Assembly (NCBI GenBank): GCA_018136815.1
Contig: CM030932.1
Location: 6,936,230 to 7,000,229 of the forward strand
Length of the DNA stretch: 64,000 nucleotides
Reading direction: 5' to 3'
Source: Isochrysis galbana
Lineage: Eukaryota > Haptophyta > Isochrysidales > Isochrysidaceae
The position numbers and the translations under genes were made by a program. The notes beneath the pieces are model-generated. The model did no database searches. It had not been told where the DNA came from and saw only the letters and a program-made list of their open reading frames with translations. Each line of letters opens with the position of its first letter. Within the stretch, counting starts at the first letter, position 1. Below, one piece after another: positions 54,273 through 63,569 of this stretch.

Positions 54273-56738
54273 TTAGGAAATGGGGTTTCCACCCCGTCGG
54301 TGGAATGAGCCGTGGGCAGATGGTTTTGTAACACTGGCGACACGAGTCGTCGACTTTGAACAAGAGGACCTTCCAGTTTGGGCTACGACCGCCTCGCCCT
54401 TCGAGTGCCTTGGATTGGATAAAGGCAGAGGTGGGTGCGGAGGTCGTTCGTCCAACGAAGTCTTCCCCGAGGACGTGATGCGGAGCGCGTACTCGAGAGC
54501 TCGCAAGGCTCCGAGAGTGACCTCATCCTGCCAAGGCAGTCCCACGAGCTGCACGCACACCGGAAGGCCAGCGGAGCCTGCACACACCTTGCGTGCCGCA
54601 ATAGAGAAGGAGTCGTTCGCGTCGCGAGACGGGATGTACGTTTGCTCGCTAATGCGTACTCTCGTGACCGGCAAAACCCCGGCAGGCATGTCGAGGCAAT
54701 TGAAGGCGAACGAGTACGAGCACGCCTGCGCGAGCAGCGTCGACGTGCCGTGCTGCACGGCGGGAAGGGCGTTGGCTGGAGTGAGGAGCACGTCGATATT
54801 TTCCTCGCGCAGCCGTCTCAGGAAGCTCTCTCGCAGCTTATCCCGTGTGACGATGGCCTGCCAGTACTCGTAAGCTGTCTTCTGACGCGCTGCCAGCACA
54901 AGCTCCGCCTTCCGAACCTCACCGAGCCTTCGCAACACGTGGCCCAGGAGTGGGCGCAACGCGTTAGGTGTTTGTGCAGTCCGGTACAGGAAGGAGTAGT
55001 TTCGGTGAAGCTGCTCCCCTTCCAAGGCCTCCACGAAGGACCGGAATTTGCCGTCAGCTGACAGAAGGGAGATGTATGCCAATACAGTAGCGCGGAGCTC
55101 GCCGTTGAGGTGGAAGTTGACCACCTCGTGGCCGGCGGTCCGCAGGGCATCCGCAGCCTCGTTCACCGCCCGGAGGCACGCGGGCGCCGGCTCGAACCAG
55201 CCATCATCGCGTATCACGCCGACGCGCACCTTGACTGGCGGATAAGCAGATGACGACTCGTAGAATGCTCCTTGGGCCAATGTCTGTGGAGCACGCGGCA
55301 CCTGAAGCCCAGTCCCCCCAAGGGGGGGCGAGGGGGCCTGGGAGCTGCGAGGCGAGCTGTGGCTGCTAGGCGTATGGGAGGATCGATCGTCATCTTGCGC
55401 GTCACTCGACCGGGTGCTCGGTATATTGTGCTCAGCTTTGCCTAAACGCGCTTCGGCCGTAAAAAGGCTGATGCCGCGGTTGGAGCCATCCCTCCGTAAC
55501 ATCATCTTCGGTGTGGAGCTGGGTGTATTGTTCAATTGGGCGAGGGCGGCCGGGGGGCTGGCCGCAATCAGCCGCGAGAGGCCCGTTGCCCTAATATATG
55601 TCTCACAGTCCCATGGCACCGGCGGCACCGTTACGTCTCTGCTGGTGTTCTGAACATGCTTGCAACGGATGGGCTCTCCCGGCTTTCGCGTCAAGCCGTT
55701 CTGGTCAGCCGGCGAGCAAAGCACGCGCATCATCAATTCGAGGTCATTGACGGTGCGACCCATCGGACCAGCCGATGAACGTATCTCCTTTTGACCATTG
55801 CCACGCTCCTTGCGCGCCACTGCCACCCCTGTCATGCTCAGCCGCCCGCTCGTGGGCTTGAAGCCGCACAGGCCGCAGTAGGATGCCGGTATCCGGATGG
55901 AGCCACCAATGTCGGTCCCAAGTCCCAAAGGAGAGCCAAACGCTGCGATCAGCGCAGCCTCACCACCAGATGAGCCACCAGGGGTCCGCGATTTGTCCCA
56001 AGGGTTGAGCGCGACGCCCCAAAACGAAAACGTCTCGGGAGCCATGAGGAGCTGTGGCACTGCTGTGCGGATGAATGGGATTGCCCCAGCTTGCCGGAGA
56101 AGCTTGACCAAGGTGGCGTCCTCATGAGCGGGTGAGCCAACCCGGCACGCCATACCAAGGGTCGAGTCGTAGCCGGCCATGTCAAACTGATCCTTGATGG
56201 AGACGGGGAGCCCGTGCAGCGGGCCGCACAGCTTGCCTGCCGCCAGCTTGGCGTCGCACTTCGCAGCCTCTGCGAGGGCCTGGGAAAAGATTTCCTCGGC
56301 GTTGCAATTGAGAGCAGCCCCAGCAGCCATCGCGCGGCCGATAAAGCACCGTGTCACGTACACACTGCTGAGCTGACCGGTGCGCAGCATGTGGAGAAGG
56401 CTGTGGGCGCTGGCCTGCACCACCAAGTGCGGCTCGAGGCTGACAAACTTATGCTCTGCATACGCCAGCACTCCAGACCAGTCGAGTTCTTCGCCAGCGA
56501 GGCGGAAGCGTAGTGCGTTTCGCTCCTGGACCTTCCTGCGCGCGCGCTCGGCGAGCCTGATCTGCATCTGCTTGCGGACCACCCACCCAAAGATGATGCT
56601 CGTAAGCTGGGCGAGCAGGAAGAATGCGAGCAGGCCTAGAGCCTGAAGCGAGAGCAGCCGTTTGGCGCTCAGGCTCTCGGGCACAAGCACAATGAGGTAG
56701 ATGAGCAAGGCGGCGAGAAGCTTGAGCAGCAGCGACAT
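54273..56738 (-). CDS. FAAH: Fatty-acid amide hydrolase, membrane-anchored amidase-signature enzyme
   Basis: This encodes 821 residues from the Met at 56738, chosen because the frame upstream is translated GA repeat. Two hydrophobic segments (3-20, 28-53) anchor the N-terminus. The amidase-signature core shows Lys182 (SIKDQFD), Ser256 in PGGSSGGEAAL and the nucleophile Ser280 in GLGTDIGGSIRIP, spaced exactly as in animal FAAH (24 residues between the two serines). VPPVPWDCETY and GVIRDDGWFEPAP follow. Between these two, about 130 Ser/Pro-rich residues are inserted that animal FAAH lacks; this could be a real insert or a retained intron. FAAH cleaves N-acylethanolamines and other fatty amides (known). 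Confidence 0.85.
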   Translation of the reverse strand: MSLLLKLLAALLIYLIVLVPESLSAKRLLSLQALGLLAFFLLAQLTSIIFGWVVRKQMQIRLAERARRKVQERNALRFRLAGEELDWSGVLAYAEHKFVSLEPHLVVQASAHSLLHMLRTGQLSSVYVTRCFIGRAMAAGAALNCNAEEIFSQALAEAAKCDAKLAAGKLCGPLHGLPVSIKDQFDMAGYDSTLGMACRVGSPAHEDATLVKLLRQAGAIPFIRTAVPQLLMAPETFSFWGVALNPWDKSRTPGGSSGGEAALIAAFGSPLGLGTDIGGSIRIPASYCGLCGFKPTSGRLSMTGVAVARKERGNGQKEIRSSAGPMGRTVNDLELMMRVLCSPADQNGLTRKPGEPIRCKHVQNTSRDVTVPPVPWDCETYIRATGLSRLIAASPPAALAQLNNTPSSTPKMMLRRDGSNRGISLFTAEARLGKAEHNIPSTRSSDAQDDDRSSHTPSSHSSPRSSQAPSPPLGGTGLQVPRAPQTLAQGAFYESSSAYPPVKVRVGVIRDDGWFEPAPACLRAVNEAADALRTAGHEVVNFHLNGELRATVLAYISLLSADGKFRSFVEALEGEQLHRNYSFLYRTAQTPNALRPLLGHVLRRLGEVRKAELVLAARQKTAYEYWQAIVTRDKLRESFLRRLREENIDVLLTPANALPAVQHGTSTLLAQACSYSFAFNCLDMPAGVLPVTRVRISEQTYIPSRDANDSFSIAARKVCAGSAGLPVCVQLVGLPWQDEVTLGALRALEYALRITSSGKTSLDERPPHPPLPLSNPRHSKGEAVVAQTGRSSCSKSTTRVASVTKPSAHGSFHRRGGNPIS

Positions 56739-56759
56739 AGCGCAAGCCTTTCCCTGCTC

Positions 56760-57040
56760 TGCAAGGCCCTCCCCGCTCTCCCTGAGAGGGGGGGGGGAGG
56801 GAGGGAGGGAGGGGGGCGAAGAGAGAGAGGGGGGGGGGGGGGAGGGAGGGAGGGGGGAGGGAGAGAGAGGGAGAGAGAGGGGGAGAGAAAGAGAGAGAGA
56901 GGGGGGGGAGGGAGGGAGAGAGAGGTGGGGAGAGAGAGAGAGGTGGGGAGAGAGAGCGAGAGAGAGGGAGAGAGAGGGGGAGAGAGAGGGAGAGGGAGAG
57001 AGGGGAAGAGGGAGAGAGAGAGAGAGAGAGAGAAGCCCAG
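56760..57040 (+). repeat. GA/GGGA microsatellite upstream of FAAH
   Basis: A nearly pure purine strand of GAGAGA, GGGAGG and GGGGGG units. It lies in the 5' leader or promoter of FAAH and creates long false open frames on both strands. Confidence 0.9.
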
Positions 57041-57894
57041 CTGCCGCCTCTGCGCCTCGGCGCCTCGCCTGCGGAGCTCTGACCCGCGCCCCCCCTCCCC
57101 CCCCCCACTCCCCCGCCCCCCTTCCCCGCCGTTCTTCTTCCGTCTTCTCCACCTCCCTCTCCACTCTGTACTCTGCACTCGTATGCGAATCTCCCTAGGG
57201 TAGATTCCTAATCGACCTTCTTCGAGAGGATCAATCCCCTTCTCGCCTAGGAATAGAAATTGTCTGGAGTTTTGTAGTAGAAGGGGCTCATAGTCCCCAT
57301 GTGCCTTGGTGTACGCTTAATTGGGTGTCCTCCGATCTCGTCCCCCTCCTTGCGTCGCTAAGACCATGCTACATCTAGCCCTCGTCTCGCTACTCGGTAT
57401 GGGCCTGCCCACGGCGGTCCCACGCGCTCTATTCGAACATGGTACCCCCGCGAGTCGATCCGAACGCTCGCATCGCTCGATCTCGACCGTCCTCGACCTC
57501 CACATGCCCGAATTACCCCTTGGGCTTCTCTCGACCACTCATCCCTCAAATGTTTGGGCCTCCCCCATCCCTTTGGATGGGCTCGTCTCTCGTCTCTCGG
57601 GGCCTCTGAGGCCCGTCTCGACCCCCCTCGCCGGCCCCGCGCCGTTCTCGCCACTCGCGCCGACCTTCGGGATACCCTCTACCTTGTTTGAAGGAGGGGG
57701 GAAGTTGGCCGAGCAGACTTTTTTTGGCAAAGTCCCACAAGTTCTCACGATGGCGGGATCAGCCGGCGACTCCCACTGCGCGGGTGCTCTTTGGGCTCGT
57801 CGTGACCCGGGCCCCCGGGCCCTACCGCCTCCCAATGCCAAGACCGATTTCACCCGCGCTGAGGATAAGTGTGTTCTCGCATTCTCTGTTCATG
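57041..57894. other. Intergenic, uncertain ORFs
   Basis: A plus-strand frame (57321-58202) and two minus-strand frames overlap here. None carries a motif I recognise, and the plus-strand frame looks compositional. Confidence 0.35.
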
Positions 57895-58449
57895 CTAACC
57901 ACTATCAAGGGCATCTTCATCTTCAAAATTCTCGCCGCCACTCGCCGGCCCTGCGCGCCCCCGTCCCCTCTGCGATGGTCCTTGCTCCTCTTTGGACCCT
58001 CGAGGGTTGGTGGCTCGCCCGCGACCTCGCCCGCCGATCCCGCCGTCCTTGGGAATTCTCACCTTCTCTGGCAGTCTCTGCCTCTGCCAGGACAGCCTCG
58101 AGCTTGTGGGACGTTCTATGCTTCCCTGCGCGGACCTCGCAGCCATCTCTGCCGCCTTCGCCACCTTGTTCTCCGTGGCCTCAAGCTCAGCCTCGCGCTT
58201 GAACGCAGCCACCTCGATGAGTAGGGTTTGGAACTCCGTGAGATCCTCCTCGGCCTTTGTTCCGGTGGTGTTGGTGGGGTGGTCCACGTCGATGGGCTCC
58301 GCCTGCTCCTTGCCCTGCGTGTACAAGTGGCGGCCGTCCTGCCGTCCTGCGATGCGAGCCGCAAGGGGGGGGGGGGGGCGTGCACAGTTTGAGTGTGCTG
58401 AAACGTTCGCGTTCGCGGTGAGGGAGGGGCTGGGCAAGGTGCATGGCAA
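57895..58449 (-). CDS. Hypothetical basic protein, gag-like
   Basis: A 184-residue frame. Its middle is a Glu/Ala/Lys helix (EVAAFKREAELEATENKVAKAAEMAARS), followed by an Arg/Gly-rich stretch (GGIGGRGRGRA, SQRGRGRAG) like nucleic-acid-binding tails, and an acidic end. Retrotransposon gag proteins can look like this, but there is no zinc knuckle and no nearby pol. Function unknown. Confidence 0.3.
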   Translation of the reverse strand: MPCTLPSPSLTANANVSAHSNCARPPPPLAARIAGRQDGRHLYTQGKEQAEPIDVDHPTNTTGTKAEEDLTEFQTLLIEVAAFKREAELEATENKVAKAAEMAARSAQGSIERPTSSRLSWQRQRLPEKVRIPKDGGIGGRGRGRATNPRGSKEEQGPSQRGRGRAGPASGGENFEDEDALDSG

Positions 58450-59178
58450 CAGAACACACGCTGAGCCACTTCTTCAGCGCTAGCATCGTCGACTGGTGCC
58501 CACTGTGTTTCACAAGTAGGGTCCCCATGTCCCCATATGCCATATGCCATATGCCATGTGGCATGTGGGGGTGTATAGCACTGTGCAGTTCGGTCCGAAC
58601 TGTGCATATGGATATGGGCCCACGTTATCTATTCATCCGTGAAAATAAAGCAGAGGGTCCACGGCCGCGTGCGCGGTGAGATTATTAAGAGGTTTATAAA
58701 AGTAGGTTGTAGGTTGCATCGTTGCATCGGCATCGGCGCTATGCGCTATCGCTATCGCTATCGCTATGCGCCGTTCTTCAGCGCTTCGCACTTGCACTTG
58801 CACCCAAATTTCGGTCAAAAATTTCTATTTTGTCGGTCCACCCAAATTTTGCAAAACATTTCGCGAAACTCTGGCCTGGGCGAAAGGGGCTCCGTTGCCG
58901 TTGCCGATGAGGCACGGTACCTCAGAACTCAGCAATCAGCACTAGGATTAAAGTAGGACAACAAGAAAACTCTGACACTTTCCCCTTTCCCCTTTCCTCC
59001 TTTGCTGGCGCCGCGCGCTCGGCGCCAAACCCCGGCTCCCTGTCCCCGGCCCCTTGCCCCTTGTCCCCTGGCTCTAGGCCGTTCCCCCCTCCCCCCCCTG
59101 CCCCCTGCCCCCTCCCGCCTACCCCCTTCCCCTCCCACCTCCCCCCTCCCCTTTCCCGTCGGAATTCGCTTGCGAACG
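58450..59178. other. Intergenic with a retroposon tail
   Basis: ATGCCATATGCCAT repeats near 58540-58560. A retroposon 3' end lies at 58640-58700 (GAGGGTCCACGGCCGCGTG...GAGATTATTAAGAGG), and a CTATCG repeat near 58750. A C/T-rich leader (58980-59160) precedes the next gene. Confidence 0.5.
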
Positions 59179-60864
59179 ATGCTTGGCACCCCAGCGGGCC
59201 TGCTGCCGCCTGTGCCTCCCTCGTTTGACGCCCTCTGCTCCAACAGCTGCCACGAGCTGCTCGGAAGCGGCCATGTGCGACGGCTACTCAACCTGCAGCC
59301 TGCGCAGCTACTCCAGGGGAAGGGAGTCTGTCAGGATGGCGGGGCAGGCTCGGTGCATGGCTGGTTCTGGCACGAATGTGAGTATGGCACCGACTGCGAC
59401 GACTGCGGCCCGCGCTCGCCCCTTCCCCCGCCACCTGTGCCATCGCCGCCAGTGTCGCCGCCGCCGCCTCACCACCCGCCGTATCCGCCACAACCCCCCA
59501 TGGGTCCGGATGGTTCATTGTGCTCCAACACGTGTGAATCCGCAAGCAGCGATCACTACTTCGACGGCGATGGCGTGTGTGATGATGGCGGACATGGGGC
59601 CGTGTACGACGCGTGCGCCTATGGCACCGACTGCCTGGACTGTGGTCTCCGTCCAGCATTTGCTCCATGGTGGATTGAAGCGGGAAAGCACTGGGACAGC
59701 GTCATGGCAAAGGACAAGGCGGAGACAGCACGCGCGGTGGATCGAATGAATGGTGTCCTCGGTAAACTTGTGCATGGTGTTGGGCTTTTCATCCTTCTGA
59801 TCGGCATCGTCTGGCTCATTCATGGCCTGCACTTCACATGCTCCAACCTTGATGCGTTCACTGCCCAAGTACCCACTGCAGTCGCTGCCCGGGAGTTCAA
59901 GGATGTCAGCCCGGAAAAAAGCGATGGGCCTCTCACATCGGATGACTTTTGCGAGTACATCGGCCCCAATCCTTACAATCGCTTTGGGCCACCAGTGTAC
60001 ACGGGCCGCCGGCCCTACAACCTCTCCCATATTGTGCCATTGCCCCCGCCCGGTATTTCGGCTGAAGAAGTCCGCGCCAAGGAGGAGGAAATTGCCGCAC
60101 TTCGTTCGCGCGCAGCCGAACTCGGTGTAGAGGTCCCATCGAGGATTGCCATGCAAAAATTGTTCCAGGATCATCTCCGCGATGTGGGCAATGGCGTGGG
60201 CCGACCGCCCCATGAGCTTGCCCGGGCCGTCCTCGGTCTCAAGGCCTCTGCATCCAACGTCGCATCGGTTCAAGTGTCATCCCCTGGAATCGTGCAGCCG
60301 CATCCTGCATGCCAATGGCCGCAGATGGTCCATGGACCACCATGGTCAACAACGGGCGCGATCCGGGTTGTTGACACCCAAAGACGGCCAGCAACCCAAG
60401 GGCCCGTGATCACAGGGTTTGCAGTGCGGCCTGAAACTGCTCTTGCACCTGTGCCACAATCCCGGCAACAAGGCGTTGGCTCTACATGGATGCCCGCACT
60501 CATGACAGATTTCACACCCGACACGGAATGGCCAGTACAACGGAGCAGCCAATCCACTGTCGATGCACACAATCCTGCTTCGAGATTTTCCCTCAGTGCT
60601 GCCACACTAGGCGTAGGTCACATTCGCGTAACACAAACAACGCTCCAAGGCCATGGAGAGGGTGCAAGGCAAGCTCATGCGAGCGGGTCGCAACTGCAGT
60701 CCAGCGTACAACTAGATGTGTCCGGGGGCTCGGGACAAAGTAGGCATGGGGCTAGTGCTGCATCAAGAGGTAGAGGTGCACCAATTGCGCTGTACGGTGG
60801 TGGGAGCGACGATAGTCGACGAGGGCCGAATGTCCTCGGACACCACGGACTTGTGCTATTATGA
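59179..60864 (+). CDS. Cys-module single-pass membrane protein
   Basis: This encodes 561 residues from Met at 59179; the frame upstream is Pro-rich leader. Two Cys modules of the form C-x3-C ... GxGVCxDGGxG ... C-x-YGTDC-x-DCG flank a Pro-rich spacer (residues about 80-115). The second (about residues 116-159, CSNTCESASSDHYF...DCLDCG) is textbook; the first has about 15 extra residues between its halves. A hydrophobic helix at about 195-217 follows, then a 340-residue cytosolic-type tail without a domain I recognise. Such modules recur in algal surface proteins (my recollection). No signal peptide is visible, so a 5' exon may be missing. Confidence 0.7.
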   Translation: MLGTPAGLLPPVPPSFDALCSNSCHELLGSGHVRRLLNLQPAQLLQGKGVCQDGGAGSVHGWFWHECEYGTDCDDCGPRSPLPPPPVPSPPVSPPPPHHPPYPPQPPMGPDGSLCSNTCESASSDHYFDGDGVCDDGGHGAVYDACAYGTDCLDCGLRPAFAPWWIEAGKHWDSVMAKDKAETARAVDRMNGVLGKLVHGVGLFILLIGIVWLIHGLHFTCSNLDAFTAQVPTAVAAREFKDVSPEKSDGPLTSDDFCEYIGPNPYNRFGPPVYTGRRPYNLSHIVPLPPPGISAEEVRAKEEEIAALRSRAAELGVEVPSRIAMQKLFQDHLRDVGNGVGRPPHELARAVLGLKASASNVASVQVSSPGIVQPHPACQWPQMVHGPPWSTTGAIRVVDTQRRPATQGPVITGFAVRPETALAPVPQSRQQGVGSTWMPALMTDFTPDTEWPVQRSSQSTVDAHNPASRFSLSAATLGVGHIRVTQTTLQGHGEGARQAHASGSQLQSSVQLDVSGGSGQSRHGASAASRGRGAPIALYGGGSDDSRRGPNVLGHHGLVLL

Positions 60865-61428
60865 ATCTCTGCCGTTGCACCCTGATGTACCCTGATGTTG
60901 GCTTTGAAGTGGCCAGCAATGCTTGTCGGGGCAGCGACTAGGCGCATGAATGAACCCGGCAAATTCGCGGACCGTTGCGATGCATTTGAATCTAAGCTAT
61001 TTGTTGCCCGCAAGAGCCCTTGATTCTAGGCTACCACGGAGGGCGGCGCCATCCTCATTGTAGCCTGCTTATCGTTCACTGCTAGTCAGCTAACTGGGTG
61101 GTGCGCGCGCAAACCTAGTATCCCTTTCACTCACGCAATTTAACGTTTAACGAGTAGCTTTTCCACCTCCTCTTGGTGTCCAAGGCCAAACGGCAGGTTC
61201 CCGACTCGTCTTTCGACGCTGTGAGGCAGGGAGAACACCTGCCGCCGATGCTCAACCAGAGCGTCGGCGGCAGGTGTTCTCTCTATGTTTTCGTCGGCTC
61301 CTCGGATTTTCACGTGCATCATAGGGCTGGTAGCAATCTAGATTATAATTTAAAGCTAGCCTGCAGCGTGCTCTGCGACGGCGCGACGCGCGCGGCCGAT
61401 CAGTACTGCTGCTATTTTTTCGTGCGCC
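60865..61428. other. Intergenic with a long perfect hairpin
   Basis: The 3' flank of the membrane-protein gene, then an 18-bp perfect inverted repeat (61231-61281), then the left limit of the LINE fragment. No gene is seen. Confidence 0.5.
61231..61281. repeat. Perfect 18-bp inverted repeat with 15-base loop
   Basis: Left arm GAGAACACCTGCCGCCGA (61231-61248), loop 61249-61263, right arm the exact reverse complement (61264-61281). It could fold as a stable hairpin in DNA or RNA. It does not look like an intrinsic terminator, which eukaryotes lack anyway. Confidence 0.85.
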
Positions 61429-61746
61429 TTATTTATTATAGATTTCCGCCGGCAGCCCATCCGGGCCCGCGCTCTTTCCCGAGCCGATGCTTCTTATAGC
61501 CTGTTTAGTTTCTTCTACATCGATGGCGCCCTCCAGCCGGCGACGATCTAGATCGCTTAGTGGTCGATCGGCTAGAGTCGCCTCTAGTTGGGGTATGCGC
61601 TGGGCGCTTTTGGGGGAATATAACCAAACGTAGTATTTGCGAAATTCCCTCCGTATTTCTTTGTCCGTAGTAACCGTGTCGTGCTGTGAGTGCACGGGAG
61701 AGTCCCATGTTCCCGTGCGGTATAGCTCCGCAACATTTGCTTTCCA
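61429..61746 (-). mobile_element. LINE ORF2 fragment, start of reverse transcriptase
   Basis: Translated on the minus strand it reads RREFRKYYVWLYSPKSAQ..., then LSDLDRRRLEGAIDVEETKQAIRSIGSGKSAGPDGLPAEIYNK, the block at the start of non-LTR reverse transcriptases (GKxxGPDGxPAExYK). It stops soon after, so the palm and catalytic motifs are missing. On its upstream side it is joined to LTR C. Confidence 0.85.
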
Positions 61747-61751
61747 TTTGC

Positions 61752-62585
61752 TGTTGTATTCAGGCCTCCTGGCATGAATATTTCGGCATGGGTACGTGCC
61801 TTCGTCGTTATATATCGTCTTCTATGTTCGTCTGGGTCACTCAAGGCGTGCAGATTCGGATTCTCCCTGGGCTCAGATCCTGGTTCGCCGATTTTCGTCT
61901 CGAAATTCGAAGATTTGAGTTTTACTTTTACCGTTACGGTAATTGTCCACGCGTTTAAGGTAAGAAATGCAGGTAACAGAACGGGGCCCCCCTCCCTTCT
62001 GCAGTTTCCCCTCCTTTCTGCAGTTTCCCCCCCCCTTCTGCAGTTCTCTTCCCTCCCCTCCCTCCGTTCCCTGATTTTCCCGGGCCAGGCCGGGAAAAAT
62101 ACGTGAATGTGAGGGAGGATTGGGTCAGTGTGGTGATTCACCCCCCTCGGCAGTCCCCCCCCTTCCGCAGCTCTCCTCCCTCCCCTGCCTCCGTTCCCTG
62201 ATTTTCCCGGGCCAGGCCGGGAAAAATACGTCAATGTGAGGGAGAATTGGGTCAGTGTTGGGATCTCACCCCTGTATCGTCTGTTGGTGACCTGCAGCCC
62301 CTTGAGTACCCCAAACCCCGAGTCTTCCGAGTCATCCTTTCGAGTCTACGAGTCCCTACGAGTCCCAAGTAAGCGGTACCTGCTCGCCGCGCCCTTTCTT
62401 ACATCTTCCGTCTCTCCGATTCGCGTTCCGTGCCACTCTCCCGTCCCCTTCACATGCCCGTCATATGCCCTCCCCGTTCCCCCGATGAGCCCGTTCCGGG
62501 CTCCCCGGATGAATCGTGCGCCGCGCTAGCCGCCGGTGCGCCTCCGCGGCTCGTTTCCAATGAGGAAACGAGCTTCGCTCCGACA
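61752..62585 (-). mobile_element. Solo LTR copy C, 834 bp, 5-bp duplication
   Basis: On the minus strand it starts TGTCGGAGCGAAGC and ends ATACAACA, flanked by TTTGC (plus strand) at 61747-61751 and 62586-62590. It matches the two ends of LTR B but lacks much of the central GA tract, AGGACGCTGA repeats and G-rich units. It interrupts the LINE coding sequence: the reading before it (QLRREDLHSKEF) and after it (KWKANVAELY) correspond to adjacent segments in the neighbouring LINE copy. Confidence 0.9.
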
Positions 62586-62590
62586 TTTGC

Positions 62591-62691
62591 AGGACTTCAG
62601 TTGCGCAAAAACTCTTTTGAGTGTAAGTCCTCTCGGCGAAGCTGCCGGTAGAGCGGAAGATTTTTGAGCGGCTCTAGGCGGCGTCTGTCTA
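62591..62691 (-). mobile_element. LINE ORF2 piece between LTR C and a retroposon
   Basis: The minus-strand frame reads DRRRLEPLKNLPLYRQLRRE and DLHSKEFL. The second part aligns with LRQEDLHSKEFF in the copy at 63587-64000. Bases 62675-62691 are the left copy of the 17-bp target duplication. Confidence 0.75.
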
Positions 62692-63569
62692 CAACTAAGT
62701 TTATACTTGGTTCACTCATGGCGGGGCACGAGCCCCCCTCTCTCTCCACTCCTCCCCTGCCATGGGGGAAGAACCACCCACTCTCCTGGCACGCCTGATG
62801 GCCTGCCAGGAGCACACAGCCCTGCTGACCCATCCCTCTCCCCACAGGCACGCCTGATTCGCCCGCCCTGGCCTGTCGTGGCCAGCCCATCCCTCTGACC
62901 AGCCCCTCCTCCCCCTGGGCCCCCCTGTTCAGGACCCCCCAGCCAGCTCCAGTCGACTTGCAGGGGAGCGGAGCGCCAGCGAGGGAGAGGGAGGAGGGGC
63001 CAGGGCCATGCCCCAGCCTCACCTGCCCCCTGAGCTGTGCTCCCAGGCCCCTGCAGGCCACCTGGGGACCTGAAGAGGGGCCGCAGGCGCGCGCCATGGG
63101 CCCCCGCCGCAGGGAAGAGAGGAGGAAAAGGGAAGAGGGAGGGGAGGGGGGAGCGGCAGCTCTCCCCTCCGGTGTTTACGTGTCTTCTAGACCTAGTTGG
63201 GTAAGAGAAGACGGGGGCGCCAGAGCCAGGAGGGAAGGGCCGCGGCTCGCCGCGGCCACTCGCTCGGGCGAGGGAGATTAGCGCTCTAGGCCCCTAAACT
63301 CACGAGTGCCCCCCCCCCCCCTGCGTTGTTTTACCCGAAAGGGGTTTTCCCCCAGCGTGGCCTCGAGGAGAGGATGTGCTGGGGTGCGTAGGGTCGGTGC
63401 TTGCACTGGGGGGAGGACAAATATCGAGGGGAGGGGGCAATGCCCCCCCTCCCCCGGTACCACTCGGACACCTGGCTCGCCAGGCATGGCGGGAGTCCGG
63501 GGCTGAAAAGTTGTGTCCAATTAGCTAGTGGGGTTGGCTAGGATATAACATTTTAATTTTAATTTAATT
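62692..63569 (+). mobile_element. GC-rich retroposon, 878 bp, 17-bp target duplication
   Basis: It begins CAACTAAGTTTATACTTGG and ends with the AT tail ATTTTAATTTTAATTTAATT. The flanking direct repeats TAGGCGGCGTCTGTCTA lie at 62675-62691 and 63570-63586 and are identical. The target is LINE coding sequence (minus strand). The first 120 bp match 41292 and the middle matches 53340-54040 inverted. Confidence 0.92.

Noticed and set aside
56701-57203. Glu/Arg-repeat frames opposite FAAH
   Set aside because: A translated GA microsatellite.
57321-58202. Plus-strand frame of 293 codons with a leader-like start
   Set aside because: Composition resembles the complement of the minus-strand gag-like frame and no domain is visible; not called as a gene.
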